Source: Actinomycetota bacterium
GTDB lineage: Bacteria > Actinomycetota > Humimicrobiia > Humimicrobiales > Humimicrobiaceae
Length of the DNA: 11,082 nucleotides
Reading direction: 5' to 3'
NCBI GenBank assembly: GCA_016870675.1
Contig: VGAU01000039.1
Coordinates: forward strand, 1-11,082
Of this stretch, positions 1 through 5,213 are shown piece by piece. Numbering within the stretch: the first letter of the stretch is position 1; each line of letters opens with the position of its first letter. A program made the translations under genes and the position numbers. The notes under the pieces are model-generated. The model ran no database searches. It was not told the DNA's origin and saw only the letters and a program-made list of their open reading frames with translations.

Positions 1-291
1 ATTTAAATTTTCAACAATACTCATCCGATACCGCTCCCTGTAACGCTTATCTATAATTTTTAACCTGTGACAGGGAAAATCATTACATTCATAACAATAT
101 TTTACTTTATTATTTAATAGGAGCAGGCAACTTTTCCTTAAATAAGCGCATCTTTTATTCCCTTGCTGGCACCCATCGCAGTAAGGTATCTTTATGCCTT
201 TTTCTCTTACATTATTTTTCTTTGCTAAATAGCTGGCGCACAAAGCGCAGTTCATACCGCAGGGAGCAATAAGCTTTTCAATATTTTCCAT
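1..291 (-). CDS. DUF3795-type cysteine-rich protein, N-terminal part
   Basis: An ATG at 291-289 opens a frame that stays open to the left edge of the window (97 codons seen), so the C-terminus and stop lie outside. The product starts MENIEKLIAPCGMNCALCAS and has many cysteines: C11, C15, C18, C38, C41, C48, C55, C66, C69 and C74. The opening 'APCGxxCxxC' followed by a 'CxGC' (38-41) and a late 'CxxCxxFPC' (66-74) is the pattern of the DUF3795 family. These are small proteins thought to bind metal or an iron-sulfur centre; their function is unknown. No signal peptide or membrane segment is visible in this part. The Shine-Dalgarno site is weak. It points the same way as the NYN remnant and the IS607 element but is separated from them by about 240 bases, so an operon is not implied. 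Confidence 0.8.
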   Translation of the reverse strand, partial: MENIEKLIAPCGMNCALCASYLAKKNNVREKGIKIPYCDGCQQGNKRCAYLRKSCLLLLNNKVKYCYECNDFPCHRLKIIDKRYRERYRMSIVENLN

Positions 292-533
292 AATCTTAAT
301 TTTATCAGGAAATTATTTTCTTAGAAATTTTTATCGCATTTTTCAAATAGATAACTTTAGAACATTGAGATCAAAAGGATTAAATATTAAGAATGGTGAT
401 TAGACAAATATAATCTACAAGACATTTAGATTGGCTCCCCAGAGTAGTAAAATCTCGAACTAGATTTTAGAGGAATTATTAAAATTAAGTATTTTTATTA
501 AAGTTTGACAATAAATCTATAAATTGTAATTTT
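292..533. other. AT-rich intergenic stretch
   Basis: This stretch lies between the NYN remnant and the DUF3795 gene. I see no coding frame of note. It holds one clear inverted repeat (448-469, listed separately). A TTGACA at about 505-510 on the plus strand has no well-spaced -10 partner. Confidence 0.5.
448..469. repeat. 8-bp perfect inverted repeat, 6-nt loop
   Basis: TAAAATCT (448-455) and AGATTTTA (462-469) are exact reverse complements around the loop cgaact. Neither strand has a T-run straight after the stem, so it is not a standard intrinsic terminator. It could be the end of the NYN-side transcript, a protein site upstream of the DUF3795 gene, or chance in AT-rich DNA. Confidence 0.5.
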
Positions 534-956
534 TTAAAATTTAGAATATTCTCCGGGCATTTCTATAACTAATTTCCCTGAAGTATCATATATTTTTTCT
601 GGAAATGAGTGTCCAATGAAATTATTAAATTTCAAATTTATAACGTTAAATTTCTGTCTTTTTTTATCAAAACAAGCACTTTTTAAGTCTTTAATTGGTT
701 TTAAATTAACAACTCCCTGTTCATATGGAGGAGTAATTAAAAATGGGTTAATATTAAACAAATCTTTAATAGTTCTTAGTACTGGGGCAAAATCATTATC
801 ACCTGACATTAAAAAATATCTGTCGTATTTTTTCAAATAAGCATCCCTTAATAGAGAAAGAGAAACATTGACATCTGTTTGTTTTTCTTCCCTTATATCA
901 AAATATTTATTACCTTTGAAATTGCAACCTTTTACCGTTCCACAGAACTTACCCAA
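534..956 (-). pseudogene. NYN/LabA-type (DUF88) protein, C-terminal fragment next to IS607
   Basis: This 140-codon frame, opened only by a TTG at 956-954, carries the second half of a NYN (PIN-like) domain. EEKQTDVNVSLSLLRDAY (23-40) matches the family's 'EEKxTDVxhAhxLhxDA' helix, with acidic D28. FLMSGDNDFAPVL (48-60) is the 'SGDxDFxP' strand, with D53 and D55. The domain's opening strand 'hhIDGxNL', with the first catalytic Asp, and about 60-70 residues are absent. Family members are predicted metal-dependent RNases or RNA-processing proteins. The frame starts exactly where the IS607 element ends and overlaps the last bases of tnpB. The missing half is not found on the far side of the element. 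Read as a truncated gene, probably non-functional. The in-frame sequence upstream of TTG belongs to the element and hits a TGA at 995-993. Confidence 0.75.
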
Positions 957-2172
957 ATATTCCCGAGGAAACCTTGGCGTCTGCTTCCTGCTTCAACGAC
1001 ACATGGCTCGTAGACTCCCGTTTTATCGGGATTCCGCCGCCAGAGGTATCTCTACAGGCGTAACTTCCCGGAGAACTTCCGGTAGCTAAGTATTTAAGAT
1101 TTATTGCAGCATTTACGTCACGGTCAATTACTAATCCACACTTATCACACCTAAATATCCTATCTGATAGCTTGAAGTTTTCTTTAATTGTTTTACAACT
1201 AGAACACATCTTTGATGACGGATAAAATTTCGGTGCTTTTACCAGAGATGAACCATACCACTTTGTTTTGTAATCAAGATGCCTTAAGAACTCACTCCAT
1301 CCTGCATCGCTAATGCGCAGGGATAAATGACGATTCTTAACCATCCCTTTCACATTAAGGTCTTCAACCGCAACTGCTGACTTGGTTTTCGCCAGCATTG
1401 TGGAAACCTTATGCAAAAAATCACTGCGTCTATTTCTAATCTTGCGATGAAGACGAGCCAGTTTGAGGGCCGATTTCTTCCGATTTGCAGAACCTATCTT
1501 TTTCCTTGAATGTTGTTTTGACCTGCGTTTTAGCAATTTTAAGCTATGTTCTAATGGCTTTGGTGATTCTATCTTTGTTCCATCAGAAAGAACACAAAAG
1601 GAATTTATACCAACATCCACTCCCATTGCTGTTTCCTGTAGAGTTCGGATATATTCTCCCCGCTTGCGCTCAACAGCAAAAGCAACAAACCAGCGGTCAG
1701 CTTCCCGGGAAACCGTTACTGATAGTATGCGACCTTTAACGTTTGTGCGTTCTTTGGTTCGGATTTCACCCAGGCGCGGCAAAACCACTGAGCGTTTTAA
1801 ACTACGCATAGAGCCGGTAAGCCGAAAGGAATCGTTAACACCTTTCTTCTTGAATTTGGGAAAGCCTATTTTCTTTCCTGATTTAATTGAACGGAAGAAG
1901 TTCTTGTATGCCTTATCAAGATCACGCAGGGCTTCCTGAGGTGCGCATTTGGATACTTCATACATCCAGGGAAATTCAGTTTTCTTGAGTGCGTTTAATT
2001 GTCTGTGTTGTTCAATGGCGTTGCTTGATTTTTGTGTTTCTTTATGTTCTTCCATTCGTCGGGCAAGTCCCCAGTTGTAAGCAAACCGTGCACAACCAGC
2101 GTGTTTTGAAAGCAGCGTTTTTTGCTTATTGTTAGGTTTTAATTCATAACGATAGCTTTGTTGGACTAGCAT
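949..2172 (-). CDS. tnpB: TnpB, RNA-guided RuvC endonuclease of IS607 element
   Basis: The 407-residue protein has the usual TnpB length. It has an N-terminal helix-turn-helix/OB part with 'YRYELKPNNKQ' (7-17) and 'CARFAYNWGL' (27-36), and a split RuvC domain. The catalytic acids appear intact: D186 in GVDVGIN, E270 in VAVEDLNVKGM and D352 in DRDVNAAINL. A zinc ribbon is formed by C323/C326 and C342/C345. Characterised TnpBs are guided by an omegaRNA from the element's 3' end, cut the empty donor site and so help keep the element. The ATG at 2172 overlaps the end of tnpA by 7 bases, with AAAGAG upstream, suggesting coupled translation. The last codons (IFG, then TAA) lie at or in the inferred element border, so the C-terminus may be partly encoded by target DNA. 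Confidence 0.93.
   Translation of the reverse strand: MLVQQSYRYELKPNNKQKTLLSKHAGCARFAYNWGLARRMEEHKETQKSSNAIEQHRQLNALKKTEFPWMYEVSKCAPQEALRDLDKAYKNFFRSIKSGKKIGFPKFKKKGVNDSFRLTGSMRSLKRSVVLPRLGEIRTKERTNVKGRILSVTVSREADRWFVAFAVERKRGEYIRTLQETAMGVDVGINSFCVLSDGTKIESPKPLEHSLKLLKRRSKQHSRKKIGSANRKKSALKLARLHRKIRNRRSDFLHKVSTMLAKTKSAVAVEDLNVKGMVKNRHLSLRISDAGWSEFLRHLDYKTKWYGSSLVKAPKFYPSSKMCSSCKTIKENFKLSDRIFRCDKCGLVIDRDVNAAINLKYLATGSSPGSYACRDTSGGGIPIKRESTSHVSLKQEADAKVSSGIFG
955..1085 (-). ncRNA. Candidate omegaRNA scaffold at tnpB 3' end
   Basis: Three short stems are packed into the last 130 bases of tnpB, read on the minus strand. They are CCGGA/TCCGG (1082-1078 with 1072-1068), TCCCG/CGGGA around ATAAAA (1031-1027 with 1020-1016), and CCAAGG/CCTCGG with one mismatch and a 3-base loop (977-972 with 968-963). 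The last ends only about nine bases inside the inferred border. In studied IS605/IS607 elements the omegaRNA comes from this position and its guide is the flanking DNA just past the end. Here the guide would start at about 951-948 and run into the NYN remnant. The structure is seen; the RNA is inferred. Its 5' end cannot be placed. Confidence 0.45.
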
Positions 2173-2741
2173 TTTTCAATCTCTTTTAGTGCTTTCTTTG
2201 CTCTATTCTTTGCTGACCGCCTGCCATAGAGCCTTGCGTAAAAGCTGGCCAGTACATCTATCATATCCTGGACTAAATCGTCTTTCATTTCAGTTTCATC
2301 AACCACTATTATTCTCCTGCCGGAAGCACTCAATAGTGCTTCCAGATATTCAAATCCAAATCTAGCCAGTCTGTCTTTGTGTTCAACTACTATTGTTTTT
2401 ACATTGGGGTCTCTTAAAATAGTTAAAAGTTTGGTTCTTTTACCATCCAGTCCACTTCCTATTTCTTTTATTACTTTAACAACCTGAAGGCCTTTTGAGG
2501 TTACAACTTCTACCAATCTCGATAGTTGCCTATCTAAATCTTTCCTTTGATCTGAAGATGAAACTCGAGCATAAAGAACTACCGAAGACGACCTTGCTTC
2601 ATAACTTGCCTCTGGCTCTTTAACAATAATCGTTCCTGTTGCTAATTGTTCTGCCGGCAGAGGCAACTTGTCTGTTTTCCATAACCTCCAGGCTGTTTTA
2701 TATGAAATCCCTTGCTTTTTTGCCCATGTAGATAATTTCAT
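2166..2741 (-). CDS. tnpA: IS607-family serine recombinase (TnpA transposase)
   Basis: The 191-residue protein matches IS607 TnpA in length and order. An N-terminal MerR-like helix-turn-helix (1-40; LSTWAKKQGISYKTAWRLWK) precedes a serine-recombinase catalytic domain from about 54. VLYARVSSSDQ (55-65) holds Arg59 and the nucleophile Ser61. HKDRLARFGFEYL (121-133) carries the DRLxR motif with R124 and R127. The C-terminus is short and basic, without the C-terminal DNA-binding domain of resolvases, as expected for IS607. The enzyme would excise and insert the element through a 5'-phosphoserine intermediate and a circular form. ATG at 2741-2739 follows AAAGGGG at about 5 bases. A near-consensus promoter lies just upstream, and tnpB overlaps its stop (2166-2172). 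Confidence 0.93.
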   Translation of the reverse strand: MKLSTWAKKQGISYKTAWRLWKTDKLPLPAEQLATGTIIVKEPEASYEARSSSVVLYARVSSSDQRKDLDRQLSRLVEVVTSKGLQVVKVIKEIGSGLDGKRTKLLTILRDPNVKTIVVEHKDRLARFGFEYLEALLSASGRRIIVVDETEMKDDLVQDMIDVLASFYARLYGRRSAKNRAKKALKEIEKC

Positions 2742-2742
2742 C

Positions 2743-2762
2743 TTACCCCTTTATAGGGATAA
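2743..2762 (-). repeat. Stem-loop over tnpA ribosome-binding site
   Basis: On the minus strand TTATCCC (2762-2756) pairs with GGGGTAA (2749-2743) around TATAAA, giving 7 pairs with one G-T. The 3' arm contains the tnpA Shine-Dalgarno bases. The predicted transcript start (about 2754) falls in the loop, so this may act as a recombinase DNA site rather than an RNA hairpin. Confidence 0.4.
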
Positions 2763-2789
2763 GATACTACATCTGAGTATATATGTCAA
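2761..2789 (-). promoter_or_regulatory. Sigma70-type promoter of tnpA
   Basis: TTGACA (2789-2784) is a perfect -35. TATCTT (2766-2761) is a good -10 with a 17-base spacer. The likely start is about 12 bases before the tnpA ATG, so the leader is very short. It lies inside the inferred element. Confidence 0.65.
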
Positions 2790-2808
2790 TAATATATTTA
2801 ACTGTTTT

Positions 2809-3033
2809 TTACCCTTTGTATTCAATTTCTTCCGGGGCTTTTTCTTCAACAACTGGAGAAGTTTCCTCTTTAGTCTGCTCTTTATTAGTCCCATTAGAAA
2901 CTTCTACTGCCGGCTTTTCCTCTTCTGCTGGCTGTTCTTCAACTGGCGCTTCTTTGCAGGATATTATCGATACTGTAAAAGCAATTACTAAAAAAGCAGC
3001 AGTCATAACTCTAAATACATTATTTGCTTTCAT
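2809..3033 (-). CDS. Small lipoprotein with Glu-rich tail
   Basis: The 74-residue product begins MKANNVFRVM, followed by a hydrophobic stretch (11-25) ending in the lipobox IISC with Cys26. It is therefore a predicted signal-peptidase II substrate anchored to the outer face of the membrane. Residues 27-74 are low-complexity and strongly acidic (EEQPAEEEKP, KEETSPVVEEKAPEE), with no folded domain. The frame is open further upstream to 3153, but the ATG at 3033-3031 gives the signal peptide and has AAGGAG 11 bases before it. Such acidic stretches are often linkers between the lipid anchor and a domain. Here the stop TAA is part of the GGGTAA that marks the IS607 border, so the protein may be the stub of a longer one; joining the two flanks gives the same stop. 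Function unknown. Confidence 0.7.
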   Translation of the reverse strand: MKANNVFRVMTAAFLVIAFTVSIISCKEAPVEEQPAEEEKPAVEVSNGTNKEQTKEETSPVVEEKAPEEIEYKG

Positions 3034-3082
3034 TTTAACTGTAGCTCCTTTTTTTATATAACCCGTAGAGAATAAATAACTT

Positions 3083-3111
3083 ACATTATTGCTTATTAAT
3101 ATAGATATCAA
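3083..3111 (-). promoter_or_regulatory. Possible promoter of lipoprotein gene
   Basis: TTGATA (3111-3106) and TAATGT (3088-3083) are 17 bases apart on the minus strand, upstream of the AAGGAG. The -10 match is only moderate and the region is very AT-rich. Confidence 0.35.
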
Positions 3112-3153
3112 GTATATTATATAAATTTTATTACAGCTGGTAATACATGGCAA

Positions 3154-3564
3154 TCATAAATTTGGGTTATCTGATAAAATCCCTTAATTAATCCAACTAA
3201 AAGACAATTACCCAGGAAAATATTCAACATATGTAAGTACTGTTATCAGCATGGATAATGAATGCTCTTATAAAAAATGCTATAGCTCTCAAATTGGCTC
3301 TGGTTCTTGATTCTTGTAACCTATTATCTTCCAGAATCCGTTGCTTTTATGATGACTTTTTATCTTCAGGTTTATCAAATTAAAGCCTTATCTCTTCCCA
3401 AATCTGTTACCTGGTTTGTATACAAGATTCGTTACTTTTTAAAATTTAATTTCTGCATTTATAGGGTTAAATTCATAATAAATCTTCTCATCAAACCAGG
3501 CACAAATAAAATATTCTTCCCATATCCAGCTGGCACTAAGTTATTGTAAATCCTATCGTTGTTG
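3154..3564. other. Gene-poor region between lipoprotein and chrA pair
   Basis: No frame here looks like an intact gene. The plus-strand open frame at 3307-3549 begins with TTG, has no clear Shine-Dalgarno site and has a composition expected of translated AT-rich DNA. On the minus strand, 3540-3439 reads as a 33-codon piece containing WFDEKIYYEFNP and NAEI. This resembles one blade of a YncE-like beta-propeller and is preceded in a neighbouring frame by a V-P-A-G-Y-G stretch. That could be the debris of a frameshifted gene, but the match is weak. Confidence 0.3.
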
Positions 3565-3604
3565 ATTCTATATGTGATAGAATTATTAACAATTCATATA
3601 GAAT
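3565..3604. promoter_or_regulatory. Inverted repeat, possible operator of chrA pair
   Basis: ATTCTATATG (3565-3574) and CATATAGAAT (3595-3604) are perfect 10-base reverse complements separated by 20 bases. Smaller symmetric units sit inside: TTCTAT/ATAGAA (3567-3572 with 3578-3583) and AATTC/GAATT around ATATA (3591-3605). The right arm touches the candidate -35 of the chrA promoter, a good place for a repressor. No regulator gene is seen nearby. Confidence 0.45.
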
Positions 3605-3631
3605 TGAACTAAAAGGAGAATTAGTTAGAAT
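3604..3631 (+). promoter_or_regulatory. Candidate promoter of the chrA pair
   Basis: TTGAAC (3604-3609) and TAGAAT (3626-3631) are separated by 16 bases. The -10 is a 5 of 6 match and the -35 a 4 of 6 match. The direct repeat AGTTAGAA (3623-3630 and 3633-3640) overlaps the -10. An AAAGGAG at 3612-3618 has no start codon behind it and is probably not a ribosome site. Confidence 0.35.
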
Positions 3632-3655
3632 CAGTTAGAAAAAAGTATAAAAATT

Positions 3656-3676
3656 TTTACAATTATTTCTTGTAAA
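3656..3676 (+). promoter_or_regulatory. Hairpin next to chrA ribosome-binding site
   Basis: TTTACAA (3656-3662) and TTGTAAA (3670-3676) are perfect 7-base complements with a 7-base loop. The 3' arm covers the start of the weak AAAGAG Shine-Dalgarno site (3674-3679) of the first transporter gene. It may limit translation or serve as a protein site; only the symmetry is seen. Confidence 0.35.
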
Positions 3677-3684
3677 GAGATATT

Positions 3685-4236
3685 ATGAAAAAAATATGGA
3701 TACTCTTCTGGACTTTTTTTAAAATAGGAAGTTTTACATTCGGAGGGGGGTTTGCAATGATCCCCCTAATTGAGCGGGAGATAGTGGATAAGAAAAAATG
3801 GATTTCACAAAATGATATGATAGATATCTTAGCTATTTCTCAATCCTTTCCCGGAGCTGTTGCTGTAAATTCAGCTATATTTATCGGTCAAAGAATCGGG
3901 GGATACATTGGAGCCTTATCTGCCTTGCTTGGTGTTATACTTCCATCATTTTTAATCATCATCGTGGTCGCCAGAATATTTACATATGTCAGTAATATAG
4001 TTTTAGTAAAAGCAGCCTTTAAAGGAATAAGCTCTGCTGTAATAGCACTATTAATCGTTGCAGCGCTTCGGGTAGGAAAGGCCAGTATAAAATATAAAAT
4101 AAGTCCACTGATAACCATAATAGCTCTTGCTCTCCTACTGGGAACAGGGATTCATCCCATCTATGTTATTATACTGGGGATTGCATTGGGCTTAATAATT
4201 TATTTATTTAAGATTATAAGGAAAAAGAAAAAATGA
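3685..4236 (+). CDS. chrA: Half-size chromate-transporter-family protein, first of pair
   Basis: This 183-residue membrane protein corresponds to one half of a full-length ChrA (CHR family), which usually has about 400 residues and two homologous domains. The family signature is clear: FKIGSFTFGGGFAMIPLIER (12-31) with the FGGGxxMIPLhERE motif, then AISQSFPGAVAVNSAIFIGQ and a G-x-x-G-A membrane turn. The rest is hydrophobic helices ending in a basic tail (KIIRKKKK). Paired short CHR proteins are thought to work together as a heterodimer. Some members export chromate, but for many, especially in anaerobes, the substrate is unknown, so resistance is not shown. ATG at 3685 has the weak site AAAGAG upstream. 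It overlaps the next gene by 4 bases. Confidence 0.9.
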   Translation: MKKIWILFWTFFKIGSFTFGGGFAMIPLIEREIVDKKKWISQNDMIDILAISQSFPGAVAVNSAIFIGQRIGGYIGALSALLGVILPSFLIIIVVARIFTYVSNIVLVKAAFKGISSAVIALLIVAALRVGKASIKYKISPLITIIALALLLGTGIHPIYVIILGIALGLIIYLFKIIRKKKK

Positions 4237-4829
4237 TCTATCTGGAATTATTAATTACCTTCTTTAAAATAGGGTTATTTTGCTTTGGGGGAGGATACGG
4301 GATGATTCCGCTCCTTGAAAGAGAAATAGTAGCCCACAACTGGCTTACCAGCCAGGAATTTGTAAATATAATCTCAATTTCAGAGATGACCCCGGGCCCA
4401 ATTGCTATAAACACAGCCACCTTTGTCGGGTATAAAACTGGAGGAATTCCAGGAGGAATGTTTGCCACTGTAGGGGTAGTTCTCCCATCACTTATTCTAA
4501 TTTTAGTTATTTCCCATTTCTTATATAAGTATCAGCATCACCCAATTATAAAGGAGACAATTTATGGAATCAGACCGGTTGTACTGGCATTAATTATACA
4601 GGCTGCCATATTTGTAGCTAAAAATACCTTTTTTAAAGAAGGGGGAAGTATCAAAACCATATTAAATTTTAATACCAGCGGTCACTTTTTAGAAATCATT
4701 AATCCGGCTACTATAGCAATAACAGTTGTAAGTCTTATTTTATTACTTGTCTCTAAAATACATCCAATCCTGGTAATATTGGCAGCAGGTGTAATAGGGG
4801 TTATTTTACATTTCATGGGAGTGTTATAA
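4233..4829 (+). CDS. chrA: Half-size chromate-transporter-family protein, second of pair
   Basis: The 198-residue partner of the preceding gene has its ATG inside the upstream stop (ATGA at 4233-4236), with AAGGA just before, so translation is probably coupled. It repeats the CHR signature: FFKIGLFCFGGGYGMIPLLE (10-29), then ISISEMTPGPIAINTATFVG, where the TPGP and the N-x-A-T-F-x-G segment are typical of the family. About five or six hydrophobic segments follow. A short polar loop (NTFFKEGGSIKTIL) after the fourth or so segment separates the last helices. It would form an inner-membrane heterodimer with the first half; full-length ChrA is the fused equivalent. The anion carried cannot be told from sequence. 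The gene ends 111 bases before the end of the convergent rpmA. Confidence 0.9.
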   Translation: MIYLELLITFFKIGLFCFGGGYGMIPLLEREIVAHNWLTSQEFVNIISISEMTPGPIAINTATFVGYKTGGIPGGMFATVGVVLPSLILILVISHFLYKYQHHPIIKETIYGIRPVVLALIIQAAIFVAKNTFFKEGGSIKTILNFNTSGHFLEIINPATIAITVVSLILLLVSKIHPILVILAAGVIGVILHFMGVL

Positions 4830-4890
4830 AAGTTCGCTAATATCAATACACATGTTTTTCAATCTCTAAATTCTACTTGTCACAGCTTTT

Positions 4891-4908
4891 TCAAATCTAA
4901 ATATTTGA
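4891..4908. terminator. Weak stem-loop between convergent chrA pair and rpmA
   Basis: TCAAAT (4891-4896) and ATTTGA (4903-4908) form a 6-pair AT-rich stem with a 6-base loop. On the plus strand TTATCTTATTCT follows, a poor T-tract. It is the only candidate in the 111-base convergent gap. The gap also holds an AGGAGGG (4924-4930) in front of a seven-codon frame (ATG at 4934, TGA ending at 4954). Confidence 0.3.
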
Positions 4909-4940
4909 TTATCTTATTCTAACAGGAGGGAAAATGGTAA

Positions 4941-5195
4941 TTATGCGGAAATGATGTTTACTACCTTACCTTTTTTGCTGTTTTTTATAAATTCAACTCT
5001 TCCATCAGCCCTGGCAAAAAGAGTATGATCCCGTCCTATGCCCACATTAAAACCTGGTCTGAATCTTGTTCCTCTTTGCCTTATAATAATATTTCCTGCA
5101 GTCACAAGCTGGCCTCCAGACCTTTTTATGCCCAAATATTTTGGGTTGCTGTCTCTTCCATTTCTGCTGCTTCCTACACCTTTTTTACTAGACAT
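4941..5195 (-). CDS. rpmA: 50S ribosomal protein L27
   Basis: The 84-residue protein matches bacterial L27 throughout: KKGVGSSRNGRDSNPKYLGI near the start, GGQLVTAGNIIIRQRGTRFR, PGFNVGIGRDHTLFARADGR, then a basic end. L27 reaches the peptidyl-transferase centre with its N-terminus. Here the protein starts MSSKKGVGS, the mature form. It lacks the 8-10 residue leader found in Firmicutes and removed by the Prp protease, and no prp gene lies between rplU and rpmA. The ATG at 5195 has AGGAG six to seven bases upstream, 18 bases after the rplU stop, so the two are one transcript. obgE, the usual next gene, is absent. The downstream neighbour is the convergent transporter pair. Confidence 0.97.
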   Translation of the reverse strand: MSSKKGVGSSRNGRDSNPKYLGIKRSGGQLVTAGNIIIRQRGTRFRPGFNVGIGRDHTLFARADGRVEFIKNSKKGKVVNIISA

Positions 5196-5213
5196 AAGTT
5201 TCTCCTGTTGCTA

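Larger units (their letters stand above)
949..2814 (-). mobile_element. IS607-family insertion sequence (tnpA + tnpB), about 1.86 kb
   Basis: The element is defined by a serine-recombinase transposase followed by an overlapping tnpB, the standard IS607 layout. IS607 elements lack terminal inverted repeats and target duplications and insert at GG-type cores, so borders must be inferred. The hexamer GGGTAA (minus strand) occurs at 954-949, just past the last tnpB codons, and at 2814-2809, upstream of the tnpA promoter. The distance of 1860 bases fits an IS607 element. Outside are the lipoprotein gene (right) and the NYN remnant (left). Both genes look intact. tnpB looks richer in G and C than the flanking genes, which suggests arrival from another genome. 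An alternative right border is the third GGGTAA at 2748-2743, but that would leave the tnpA promoter outside the element. Confidence 0.75.

Noticed and set aside
616..840. Plus-strand frame opposite the NYN remnant
   Set aside because: The minus strand carries clear NYN motifs (EEKQTDV, SGDNDF); the plus frame has none.
1463..1939. Plus-strand open frames within tnpB (also 868-1089 and 1485-1739)
   Set aside because: They are antisense to a fully supported TnpB and show no recognisable motif.
2668..3061. Plus-strand hydrophobic frames opposite the lipoprotein and tnpA start
   Set aside because: They mirror the acidic minus-strand lipoprotein; the hydrophobic look is an antisense artefact.
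3307..3549. 80-codon plus-strand open frame
   Set aside because: It starts with TTG, lacks a clear ribosome site, and its Phe/Ile/Tyr-rich translation is typical of random AT-rich DNA.
3685..4829. Frameshifted single ChrA gene
   Set aside because: Each half has its own start, ribosome site and full CHR signature, and paired short CHR genes are a known arrangement.
1..4900. A defence island built from NYN nuclease, TnpB and DUF3795
   Set aside because: The NYN gene lacks its first half, TnpB is explained by the IS607 element, and the three genes do not form an operon. No defence hallmark gene is present.
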